Positions 1 to 6,938 of a stretch of 17,031 nt of DNA are shown here, in pieces (within the stretch, counting starts at the first letter, position 1; each line of letters opens with the position of its first letter). Location of the stretch: NCBI GenBank assembly GCA_937958145.1, contig CALGOE010000100.1, forward strand, positions 1-17,031, read 5' to 3'. The notes beneath the pieces were generated by a model. The model was not told the origin of the DNA and made no database searches. It worked only from the letters and a program-made list of their open reading frames with translations. This DNA comes from an uncultured Desulfobacca sp. Lineage in GTDB: Bacteria > Desulfobacterota > Desulfobaccia > Desulfobaccales > Desulfobaccaceae. The translations under genes and the position numbers were made by a program.

Positions 1-360
1 CATGGCAATCTACCAGAAAACCGTTGTGAGCGTCAATGTAAAAAATCCACGATACATGAGACCTACGATTTGTCTCTGATGAATTACCCATAGAGCTCGT
101 CGGCAGCAGACAAAAGCCCGCTCAGGATCCTTTCGATAAGGGGGAGCGCCCGACCGTAGAAGCAAAGGAGTCATTTTGCCTGTTACAGAGCCAGCCGGCG
201 GCGATTTTTGGTAGTAGCAGGATCGACTATCTCCGCCACTCGGCCCAAACAGCCTTGCGACGTCGGCTTTATTGCAGCTGCTCTCAATGCGTCATAGGAG
301 AGCAATTGGCGTAATTGAGGCATTGATTAAAGGTACAAGCTTTAAAGACGATGTGTTTGC
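1..360. other. Region without a recognisable gene
   Basis: No reading frame here is long or family-like. On the - strand one frame is open from about 121 to the window edge (30 codons from an ATG at 91), and another gives a 46-residue frame at 323-183. Neither has a good ribosome binding site or a family I can name. The composition is less GC-rich than the downstream genes. The stretch could be the decayed end of an older gene, or plain intergenic DNA next to a gene just outside the window. Confidence 0.4.
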
Positions 361-410
361 GCGAATTAAAAATTTTTGACCTATAAAATTATCTTTTTGT
401 ACTGTTCAGC

Positions 411-439
411 TTGACATTATAGAAATAAGCTTATATAAA
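411..439 (+). promoter_or_regulatory. Near-consensus sigma70 promoter for the mucR-like gene
   Basis: TTGACA at 411-416 is followed by a 17-base spacer and TATAAA at 434-439. This is a full -35 match and five of six at -10, with ideal spacing. The DNA just upstream (361-400) is very A/T-rich and could act as an UP element. The 9-of-10 direct repeat ATAAAATTAT (383-392) / ATAAAATCAT (435-444) brackets the -35 box. A short inverted repeat TCGGC...GCCGA (464-468/476-480) lies just after the predicted start site. Ros/MucR proteins bind A/T-rich DNA and often control their own gene, so autoregulation is a reasonable inference. Confidence 0.75.
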
Positions 440-526
440 ATCATTAATATGATATATTTGGTTTCGGCGATATTTGCCGATTGACGGTATGCAAGCGCTA
501 ATAATTATCAGTGAGGAGAAAAATTT

Positions 527-967
527 ATGGCTACCGAATTATTAAAGATGACTGCCCAGATCGTCACTTCCCATGCGTCCATGAACGAAATGAGTTCCCA
601 AGAATTGATCAACGAAATCACCTCGGTCTACAATACGTTGGCAGCCTTGGCCGGCGAAAAAGCTGTCGCCGTTGAGATGGTGGAAACGCCGGAGGCCGAG
701 ACCGGAGAGGCTCAACCCAAGCCGGCGGTGCCCGTGGAAGAATCCATTCAGGACGACTATATTGTCTGTCTGGAGTGCGGCCAACGTTTTCGGACCTTGA
801 AAGCCCATCTGCGGCGGGCCCATAATTTAGCCCCGGCGGACTATTATGAGCGCTTCGGTCTGGACCCGAAGAAGTATCATTTAGTCTCCCGCAACTACTC
901 CGAACAGCGCCGTCAGTTAGCCAAGGCCAAGGGTTTGGGCGAGTTTCGCCGGGCCAAGAAGGCGTAA
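527..967 (+). CDS. Ros/MucR-family zinc-finger transcriptional regulator
   Basis: This 146-residue protein matches the MucR/Ros family in length and layout. The N-terminal part (about 1-45) is the helical region used for oligomerisation in the family. A variable Glu/Pro-rich linker spans about 50-75. A Ros-type zinc finger follows: C81-x2-C84-x9-H94-x4-H99, within the segment CLECGQRFRTLKAHLRRAH. After it comes the family's 'LxPxDYYERFGLDPKKYHLV' stretch and a basic tail. AGGAG at 514-518 lies 8 bases before the ATG and fixes the start. Family members bind A/T-rich DNA, act as H-NS-like global regulators in alphaproteobacteria, and control exopolysaccharide, motility or cell-cycle genes. The targets here are unknown. 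The gene stands alone, with its own strong promoter upstream and 235 bases before the next gene. Confidence 0.93.
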   Translation: MATELLKMTAQIVTSHASMNEMSSQELINEITSVYNTLAALAGEKAVAVEMVETPEAETGEAQPKPAVPVEESIQDDYIVCLECGQRFRTLKAHLRRAHNLAPADYYERFGLDPKKYHLVSRNYSEQRRQLAKAKGLGEFRRAKKA

Positions 968-1082
968 TCAGGCTTTCTGCCGCCGGTCCCAGAGGTTGAG
1001 ACCGCCGTTGCGTGCCCCCCTGTTCCCGGCCACGGTCAGCCGCTCTGCTGGAATCTTCAGGACGTGTTTTCTTTTCCCTTTG

Positions 1083-1100
1083 CTGGCGCCGCCACGCCAG
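1083..1100 (+). terminator. Weak stem-loop in the mucR-usp gap
   Basis: CTGGCG (1083-1088) pairs with CGCCAG (1095-1100) across a 6-base loop. No T-tract follows directly. The 235-base gap between mucR and usp otherwise shows nothing I can name. A terminator role is a guess. Confidence 0.2.
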
Positions 1101-1202
1101 GATAAGGCAGTTTTGGCCTAGGGCCGGAGCTGACGTGGGTTTTGACCCGGTTGGCCATTTCTGTCTTGAAAAAATCAGCAGGTACGGATAAAAGGATTAT
1201 GT

Positions 1203-2171
1203 ATGCAGGTAAGTCAGCCTTTGAGCAAGCTTCTGATCCCGTTTGACGGCAGTCCGTCCGCCCGTGCTGCGGTCCGGTTTGCCGCGGTCCTGGCCCAACA
1301 GATGGGCGGGGCGGTCCAGGGGATAACCCTCCTTTACGTAACCGGAGGCAGTTATCTGGCCCGACATCTGCAAAACGTGGATTTACGGGCCGTGCGTCTG
1401 GAGCAGACGGCCGAATGGCAGCGTCTCAAGGAACAGCGCCTGGAACGGGACATCAGGCCTCTCCTGCACGAAGGCAAGGAGATCCTGATCCAGGCCGGCG
1501 TCCAGGCAACAATTGAGGTCCAGGTCGCTGAAGGGAAAATCGGCGCTGAGATTCTGGCCGCAGCCCGTCAGGGCGGTTACACCGCCATTATCATAGGGCG
1601 GCGGGGTTTATCCCCCATCAAAGAACTCCTGTTGGGCAGCGTCACCCAATACGTCCTGACCCATGCCCAAGGCATCACGGTGTTTGTAGCAGGTCAAGGT
1701 TATGAGGAGCCCGCCCCGTCTCCTCTTTTCCCCCTGCTGCTGCCGGTGGACGGCTCCGAACCCTCGTTGGCCGCGGTTCGTCAGGCCGCCGGGCTGGTTC
1801 AGAACTGGCCACAGGAACCGCCTCGCCTTATCCTCATGCATGTGGTCGATCTGGCCCTTTTGGGGCAAACCCTGACGGCAGAGGCCCAACTGCTGGTGGC
1901 CGAAGGCCACCGGGCCCTGGTGGCGGCCCGGGAGGTTCTGACCCAGGCTGGCATCAAGGACGGTATCGAGGAAAAGCTCGTCAGCGGTATTCCAGCCCAG
2001 GTTATCGCCCAGGAAGCCAAAGAGCAACGCTGTCCGCTGCTGCTCATGGGCAGCGTCGGGCATTCCGTCCTCAGCCGCCTGATCATCGGCAGCGTCACTC
2101 ACAGCGTCCTGCACCTGGCTCCCCAGCCGACCATCGGCGTCGTCTATCCCACGAGCGATCAATCCTCCTAA
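1203..2171 (+). CDS. Tandem universal stress protein (two UspA domains)
   Basis: This 322-residue cytoplasmic protein carries two UspA domains in one chain, at about 8-162 and 173-314. Each has the ATP-binding signature G-2x-G-9x-G-S: first GRRGLSPIKELLLGSVT (near residue 132), second GSVGHSVLSRLIIGSVT (near 282). Both copies are therefore of the nucleotide-binding type. Each domain also opens with the usual 'L(I/L)P(F/V)DGS' strand, so the protein probably folds as an internal Usp dimer. AAAGGA at 1191-1196 sits 6 bases before the ATG. The pheT start lies only 21 bases downstream, which suggests co-transcription, an unusual neighbour for a synthetase subunit. Tandem Usp proteins are linked to survival under starvation, redox or energy stress; no specific ligand or role can be read here. 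Confidence 0.92.
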   Translation: MQVSQPLSKLLIPFDGSPSARAAVRFAAVLAQQMGGAVQGITLLYVTGGSYLARHLQNVDLRAVRLEQTAEWQRLKEQRLERDIRPLLHEGKEILIQAGVQATIEVQVAEGKIGAEILAAARQGGYTAIIIGRRGLSPIKELLLGSVTQYVLTHAQGITVFVAGQGYEEPAPSPLFPLLLPVDGSEPSLAAVRQAAGLVQNWPQEPPRLILMHVVDLALLGQTLTAEAQLLVAEGHRALVAAREVLTQAGIKDGIEEKLVSGIPAQVIAQEAKEQRCPLLLMGSVGHSVLSRLIIGSVTHSVLHLAPQPTIGVVYPTSDQSS

Positions 2172-2192
2172 ACGGAGAACTTTCCATCTACT

Positions 2193-4592
2193 ATGCGGTT
2201 AAGTATTAATTGGCTGAAAGATTTTGTCCCTTTGACGGTCTCCGCGCCGGAATTGGCCGAGAAACTCACCCTGGCCGGTTTGGAAATTGACGCCATTGAG
2301 ACCTTTGCCCCGTCGTTTACCGGCGTCCTGGTAGCCCGAGCCCTCAGCGTCGAACCCCATCCCCAGGCCGACCGTTTGCAGGTGGTGGTGGTTGACGACG
2401 GCCGGCAGCAGCACCGGGTCGTGTGCGGCGCGCCCAATGTGCAAGCCGGCGGCCTCTATGCCTTTGCCCCGGTGGGTGCGGTCCTGGCCGATGGCAAGCC
2501 CCTGAAGGCCGCCACGATCCGGGGGCTCCTCTCCGAGGGCATGCTCCTGGCCGAAGATGAGTTGGGCCTCTCCGATGACCACAGCGGCCTGTTGGCCCTG
2601 CCGCCCCACACCCCGCTCGGGGCGGACCTGGCCTCGGTCCTGGGCCTCCATGACGTCGTCCTGGAAGTCGCCGTGACCCCCAATCGGCCTGATTGTCTCA
2701 GCGTTCTCGGTCTGGCCCGGGAAGTCGCGGCCCTGTACGATCTGCCCTTGCACCTCCCGGCCATAGAACTGGTCGAAGATCCGGAGCCGGTTACGGCCCA
2801 TGCCCAGGTCGTCATTGAAGACCCGGAAAACTGCCCCCGGTACACTGCCCGGATGGTGGTTGACCTGGAGGTCCGCCCGTCGCCGTTCTGGCTGCGGCGG
2901 CGTCTCCAGGTCAGTGGGCTGCGGGCCATCAACAACCTGGTGGATGTGACCAACTACGTTATGCTGGAATACGGCCAGCCGCTCCACGCCTTTGATTTTA
3001 ACTGCCTCAGGCAGGGGCGCATCGTGGTCCGCCGACCGGCCGCCAGCGAAGCCGCCTTTACCACCTTGGATGGCCAATCCCGCCCCCTGCTCCACGAGAC
3101 CCTCCTCATCTGCGACGCCGAGCAGCCGGTGGCCATTGCCGGGGTGATGGGCGGCCTGGATTCCGAGGTAACAGCCGCCACGCGAACGGTTCTCATTGAG
3201 AGCGCCTACTTTCATCCGCCCTCCATCCGCCGGACGGCCAAACGCCTGGGACTGTCCAGCGAATCGGCCTACCGTTTTGAGCGGGGCGTGGATCCGGAGG
3301 GTGTCATCCCGGCCCTGAACCGGGCCGCGCAGCTGATGGCCGAACTGGGGTCGGGGCGGATCCTTAAGGGTCTGATCGATGCCTGCCCCCGCCCCTGGCA
3401 AAGTCCCCGGCTGACCCTTCGTCTCAGCCGCACCAACGCCGTTCTGGGCACAACCCTGGCCAAGGCGCAGGTCAAAGATATCCTTCGGCGTTTACAGATG
3501 CCGCCAGTGGCCGCAGATGACGATACCCTCAGCGTTCAGGTGCCTTCTTTCCGCGGCGATCTGACCCGGGAGATCGATCTCATCGAGGAAGTAGCCCGCC
3601 TCCACGGCTTTGCCCATATCCCGGTGACCCGGCCCCGGGTGGAGATGTGGGCCCGCCGTCCCGGCAAGGAAGCCCGCCTCCGGGAACAGGCCCGGGAACT
3701 CCTGGTGGGCATGGGCTTTGCCGAGGTCATCAATTACGCCTTTCAACCGGAGCGGCTGACCACCCAGCTCACCGGCACCGCTCCGGGATCGGAATTTGTC
3801 CGGTTGGCCAACCCCATCAGCGAAGAACAGGCGGTCATGCGCACTGCCCTCCTCCCCGGCCTGGTGGAAACTACGCGCCGCAATGCCGCCCATCTGAGCC
3901 GGGATCTGAAAATCTTCGAGCTGGGCATGGTCTTTCAGCCCCGCGCCGGCGACCAACTGCCCCAGGAGACCCTGCTGCTGGCCGGCCTTATGACCGGAGC
4001 CCGCCAAACCCCGGCCTGGAATGTGCCAGCCGACATCCCGGTGGATTACTTTGATCTGAAAGGCGTGGTGGAAAACCTGCTGGCCGGACTGCTGGTGGAG
4101 GACGTCACCTATCAACCTGCTCCCCAGGATTTTCTCCGCCATGGCACCCTGATTATGGCGGCCGGCAGCCATATCGGCTTTTTGGGCGAACTCCACCCCG
4201 ACGCCGTGGAGCGCTGCGAGCTCAAGCAACCGGCCTGGGTTTTCGAAATGAATTTCTCCCGTCTGGCCGCCGCGGCCCAGGATTGTCCCCGTTTTCAGCC
4301 ACTCCCCAGGTATCCGGCCGTCTTCCGGGACCTGGCCATCACCTTATCGGCGGCCATCCCTGCGGCTCAGGTCCAGGACGTCCTCTTTGCCCATGGCCGT
4401 CCTTTGTTGGTGGCCGCGCAGCTCTTTGATGTGTATACCGGGCCGCCGGTCCCGGCCGGCGAACGCAGCCTGGCCTTTCATCTCTGTTATCGGGATCCGG
4501 ACCGCACCCTCACCGAAGAAGACGTCAACCCCTGGCACGAAGCCATTATCCAGGGGTTGGCCAAAGAATTGGGTGCCAGACTGCGAGCCTGA
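2193..4592 (+). CDS. pheT: Phenylalanine--tRNA ligase beta subunit
   Basis: This is the 799-residue beta chain of the alpha2-beta2 phenylalanyl-tRNA synthetase, which charges tRNA(Phe). Its length is typical. The domains are in the usual order: N-terminal B1 part and EMAP/OB-type tRNA-binding domain (about 39-150), B3/B4 editing domain (about 210-390, with NNLVDVTNYVMLEYGQPLHA), B5 domain (about 405-475, with REIDLIEEVARLHGF, whose acidic residues bind Mg in the family), the class II-like core without catalysis (about 490-690), and the C-terminal FDX-ACB anticodon-binding domain (about 705-798, starting PLPRYPAVFRDLA). A GGAG lies 13 bases before the ATG. The catalytic alpha chain gene pheS is not upstream as it is in most bacteria; a Usp gene takes that place. 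The merR-type gene that often follows pheT is present 16 bases downstream. Confidence 0.97.
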   Translation: MRLSINWLKDFVPLTVSAPELAEKLTLAGLEIDAIETFAPSFTGVLVARALSVEPHPQADRLQVVVVDDGRQQHRVVCGAPNVQAGGLYAFAPVGAVLADGKPLKAATIRGLLSEGMLLAEDELGLSDDHSGLLALPPHTPLGADLASVLGLHDVVLEVAVTPNRPDCLSVLGLAREVAALYDLPLHLPAIELVEDPEPVTAHAQVVIEDPENCPRYTARMVVDLEVRPSPFWLRRRLQVSGLRAINNLVDVTNYVMLEYGQPLHAFDFNCLRQGRIVVRRPAASEAAFTTLDGQSRPLLHETLLICDAEQPVAIAGVMGGLDSEVTAATRTVLIESAYFHPPSIRRTAKRLGLSSESAYRFERGVDPEGVIPALNRAAQLMAELGSGRILKGLIDACPRPWQSPRLTLRLSRTNAVLGTTLAKAQVKDILRRLQMPPVAADDDTLSVQVPSFRGDLTREIDLIEEVARLHGFAHIPVTRPRVEMWARRPGKEARLREQARELLVGMGFAEVINYAFQPERLTTQLTGTAPGSEFVRLANPISEEQAVMRTALLPGLVETTRRNAAHLSRDLKIFELGMVFQPRAGDQLPQETLLLAGLMTGARQTPAWNVPADIPVDYFDLKGVVENLLAGLLVEDVTYQPAPQDFLRHGTLIMAAGSHIGFLGELHPDAVERCELKQPAWVFEMNFSRLAAAAQDCPRFQPLPRYPAVFRDLAITLSAAIPAAQVQDVLFAHGRPLLVAAQLFDVYTGPPVPAGERSLAFHLCYRDPDRTLTEEDVNPWHEAIIQGLAKELGARLRA

Positions 4593-4608
4593 GGTTGCGC
4601 CTTGAGCC

Positions 4609-4971
4609 ATGGCGCCTGACAAAGGCAAACCGAAACTCTGGCGCATCGGCGCCGTCAGCCGGCTCACCGGAGTCAATCCGCACGTTTTGCGCTACTGGGA
4701 GTCGGAGTTTCAAATCGTAACTCCCAACCGGCATCTCTCCAAACAGCGCTTTTATCGCCAGGCTGATATCGACCTGATCCTGGAGATCAAACGGCTCCTG
4801 GAGGAAGAGAAGTACACCCTCACGGGCGTCAAACAGTATCTGGCCGCCAGACGGGCCGCGGCGCCGGTGCCTGCCGCCCAAACCACGCCCGACGCCGAGC
4901 TGGTGCAGCTTCTCCACCAGGAACTGCAATCCCTCCGGGCGGTCCTGGCCGACCCAGCGGTGGAAGAATAA
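4609..4971 (+). CDS. MerR-family transcriptional regulator
   Basis: This 120-residue protein has the winged helix-turn-helix of the MerR family at about residues 10-80. The first helices are in RIGAVSRLTGVNPHVLRYWE and the second recognition block is around RFYRQADIDLI and YTLTGVKQYL. A short tail (about 85-120) can form a dimerisation helix. It has no Cys-rich or ligand domain like those of metal or drug sensors, so its inducer is unknown. Short MerR proteins of this type commonly sit after pheT (or pheT-ihfA) in deltaproteobacteria and other proteobacteria. The ATG is 16 bases after the pheT stop with no strong SD of its own, which points to coupled translation with pheT. Confidence 0.9.
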   Translation: MAPDKGKPKLWRIGAVSRLTGVNPHVLRYWESEFQIVTPNRHLSKQRFYRQADIDLILEIKRLLEEEKYTLTGVKQYLAARRAAAPVPAAQTTPDAELVQLLHQELQSLRAVLADPAVEE

Positions 4972-5013
4972 GAGCCGCGCCGATAAATTTACTCGTTGCC
5001 TAAGACACATTAT

Positions 5014-5040
5014 AGGGCCAAAAAAAGCCGCGGCCCTTTC
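5014..5040 (+). terminator. Possible rho-independent terminator after merR
   Basis: AGGGCC (5014-5019) and GGCCCT (5032-5037) form a 6-bp stem with a 12-base loop. TTTC and further pyrimidines follow at 5037-5046. It lies 43 bases after the merR stop, a suitable place to end the usp-pheT-merR transcript. The loop is long and the T-tract is mixed with C, so strength is uncertain. Confidence 0.45.
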
Positions 5041-5048
5041 TTCTCCTC

Positions 5049-5076
5049 TTGTTCCGGTACAGTTTTGTGGTAAACT
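5049..5076 (+). promoter_or_regulatory. Candidate extended -10 promoter for the exported-protein gene
   Basis: TAAACT at 5071-5076 (four of six) is preceded by TG at 5068-5069 with one base between, an extended -10 arrangement. TTGTTC at 5049-5054 is a weak -35 with a 16-base spacer. It lies between the merR terminator candidate and the 5213 gene, where a promoter is expected. Confidence 0.35.
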
Positions 5077-5104
5077 CAGGCAATCTTGGCTCACCTGCCG
5101 GACA

Positions 5105-5154
5105 GGCCGCTTCGGGTGCAAACAGATTGTCACCCGGTGGCCCCGCCTTTTTTT
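5105..5154 (+). promoter_or_regulatory. Leader stem-loop with T-tract (terminator or attenuator-like)
   Basis: CGGGTG (5113-5118) pairs with CACCCG (5131-5136), and the outer GGCC at 5105-5108 can pair with GGCC at 5139-5142 around a small internal loop. Seven T's follow at 5148-5154, six bases after the stem. This looks like an intrinsic terminator. It lies after the candidate promoter at 5049-5076 and 59 bases before the 5213 start. It could therefore act as an attenuator in the leader of that gene, or simply as a second terminator for the upstream operon. Confidence 0.4.
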
Positions 5155-5212
5155 GCCCCACTCCCCGGCTGGTGACCTATCCTCAGGAGCAATACTCATT
5201 TAGGAGTTGACG

Positions 5213-6265
5213 ATGCCGCTCAGGAAATCCCTGACAACCGGTGCCGCCGAGGCCAGCAAACTCGCTGGAAAAATTCTGTTGTTGGCCGTTCTGCTGGCCG
5301 GCCTGTCTTTAGGAAGCACGGAGGTCCAGGCGGCCAAGCGGGCCAAGCCGCAACCAGAGGCGGCCACCGCCGCCGGGGAAACGCCGACGGCACCGCCCAA
5401 AGTCAAGTATGCCGTGGGGGAAGATCCGGATTTTGCCCGCCAGAAGGGTTGGCCCGTGGAGGGCCCACCGCCCCCGCCAGGAGCTATTCTGCCCGAAAAA
5501 CGCATCGTCGCCTATTACGGCAATCCACAATCCAAACGCATGGGAGTTTTGGGCGAATACCCCAAGGACGAAATGCTGGCCCGCCTCAAACAGGAAGTGG
5601 CCCGCTGGGAAAAAGCCGATCCCAGCAAACCGGTGCAGCCTGCCTTACACCTGGTGACGGTGGTGGCCCAGGGCGAGCCGGGCAAGGCCGGCCTCTACCG
5701 CATGGTCATGCCCGACCACATTGTCAATATGGTCTATGATTGGGCCAAGGAGATCAACGCCATCCTCTTCCTGGACATCCAGACCGGCATGGACAATATC
5801 CGCCACCTCCTGCCGCGCTTTGAGTGGATCCTTAAAAATCCGGACGTGCATCTGGGCATGGATCCCGAGTTCAATATGGGCCCCAGCGGCCGACGGCCGG
5901 GTACCAAGATCGGCACCTACGATGCCGCGGATATCAACTATGCCTCGGGCTTTTTGCAGGGTCTGGTGGAAAAATATAATCTGCCGCCCAAGGTCTTTGT
6001 GGTCCATCGCTTTACCCGCAACATGGTGACCAACTCAAAAAATATTATCCTGCGCCCCAATGTCCAGATCGTTATGAACATGGATGGTTGGGGCGCCCCT
6101 TGGCTCAAGCGGGATTCCTACCGGGATTACATCATCGCCGAACCGGTGCAATTCACCGGCTTTAAGCTCTTTTACCACAACGACACCAAAAAGGGCGATC
6201 CCCTGATGACCCCGGCAGAGATCCTCCGCTTTGTGCCGACGCCGATTTATATTCAGTATCAATAG
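5213..6265 (+). CDS. Exported protein of uncharacterised family, possible TIM-barrel fold
   Basis: I chose the ATG at 5213: AGGAG at 5202-5206 lies 6 bases before it, whereas the in-frame TTG at 5207 would touch the SD. The 350-residue product has an N-terminal signal peptide: basic start, hydrophobic core about 20-34, and a likely signal peptidase I site after VQA at 38-40. There is no lipobox Cys. An Ala/Pro-rich linker spans about 41-95. The main domain (about 97-350) starts RIVAYYGNP and alternates strand-like motifs such as AILFLDIQTG (183-192), VHLGMDPEF (212-220), VFVVHRFT (261-268), QIVMNMDGWG and FKLFYHND. This is the pattern of a (beta/alpha)8 barrel with acidic residues at strand ends (D188, D217, E219, D291). 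I recall similar uncharacterised proteins in actinobacteria and Chloroflexi. A hydrolase role on envelope sugars is only a guess. Confidence 0.85.
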   Translation: MPLRKSLTTGAAEASKLAGKILLLAVLLAGLSLGSTEVQAAKRAKPQPEAATAAGETPTAPPKVKYAVGEDPDFARQKGWPVEGPPPPPGAILPEKRIVAYYGNPQSKRMGVLGEYPKDEMLARLKQEVARWEKADPSKPVQPALHLVTVVAQGEPGKAGLYRMVMPDHIVNMVYDWAKEINAILFLDIQTGMDNIRHLLPRFEWILKNPDVHLGMDPEFNMGPSGRRPGTKIGTYDAADINYASGFLQGLVEKYNLPPKVFVVHRFTRNMVTNSKNIILRPNVQIVMNMDGWGAPWLKRDSYRDYIIAEPVQFTGFKLFYHNDTKKGDPLMTPAEILRFVPTPIYIQYQ

Positions 6266-6358
6266 CATGGATACAGGCGGGAGGATAAAGCCTGCCGATT
6301 GCGACTTTAACTCAGAGCCTCGTACTTACTCACTGAGAATGACCACATGGAGGTTTTT

Positions 6359-6892
6359 TTGGCAGATACAGCGGTACAGATCGGGATCGTTTTAGGGAGT
6401 GCCTCCGATTGGCCGGAGGTGGCACCGGCAGTGCAATTGCTGCAACGCTGGCAGATACCCCATGAGGTGGTGGTGGCCTCGGCGCATCGCTCCCCGGCTC
6501 GGGCCCACGCCTATGCCAGTGAGGCCGAGGCCCGGGGTGTGCAGGTGATCATCGCCGTGGCCGGTGCCGCCGCCCATTTGGCCGGAGTCTTGGCCTCGCA
6601 GACCATCCTGCCGGTCATCGGCGTCCCCATCGCCTCCTCGCCGTTGCAGGGTTTGGACAGTCTGCTGGCCACCGCCCAGATGCCCGCCGGAGTACCCGTG
6701 GCCACCATGGCTTTGGGCTCTGCCGGAGCCAGGAATGCCGCCATCCTGGCGGTGCAGATCCTGGCCCGCCAGGATCCCCGGCTGCAGCAACAACTTCGGG
6801 ATTATAAACAGGAAATGGCCCAAGGGGTGGCCCGCGCCTCCCAAGAACTACAGGAAAAAATTGCCAAAGACCATGCTGCCCACAAGGCCTGA
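6359..6892 (+). CDS. purE: N5-carboxyaminoimidazole ribonucleotide mutase, PurE class I type
   Basis: PurE converts N5-CAIR to CAIR in de novo purine synthesis. I chose the in-frame TTG at 6359: GGAGG at 6349-6353 lies 5 bases before it. The ATG at 6347 overlaps that SD and has no good SD of its own; using it would add four residues. From the TTG the product is 177 residues. The N-terminal IGIVLGSASDW and SAHRSPARAHAY motifs mark class I PurE, the form that works with PurK. The AGAAAHLAG loop replaces the more common AGGAAHLPG, and PVIGVPI and MPAGVPVATMA follow. The C-terminal tail is a basic/acidic helix. No purK lies within the window. alr begins close behind, or overlaps it by 20 bases if the earlier start is used. 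Confidence 0.93.
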   Translation: MADTAVQIGIVLGSASDWPEVAPAVQLLQRWQIPHEVVVASAHRSPARAHAYASEAEARGVQVIIAVAGAAAHLAGVLASQTILPVIGVPIASSPLQGLDSLLATAQMPAGVPVATMALGSAGARNAAILAVQILARQDPRLQQQLRDYKQEMAQGVARASQELQEKIAKDHAAHKA

Positions 6893-6938
6893 AGCAACCG
6901 GCCTCGGACCGGCGGAGCCATCGCACTGGCTGTCGGAT

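Noticed and set aside
183..323. 46-residue frame on the - strand in the first intergenic region
   Set aside because: It is short, lacks a ribosome binding site and matches no family that I recognise.
2199..3401. 400-codon open frame on the - strand within pheT
   Set aside because: It is the antisense shadow of a GC-rich real gene, with no family motifs and no ribosome binding site; pheT explains the region fully.
4972..5206. A tRNA gene after merR, as found in some genomes
   Set aside because: I looked for a cloverleaf and a T-loop motif and found neither; the region holds hairpins and a promoter candidate instead.
5077..5212. Known riboswitch (c-di-GMP or cobalamin type) before the exported-protein gene
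   Set aside because: The conserved core motifs of those classes are not visible; only a hairpin with a T-tract can be supported.
6564..6938. Upstream in-frame extension of alr giving a 494-residue protein
   Set aside because: It overlaps nearly all of purE in another frame and reads as low-complexity Pro/Trp/Arg-rich shadow protein; alr homology begins near 6939.
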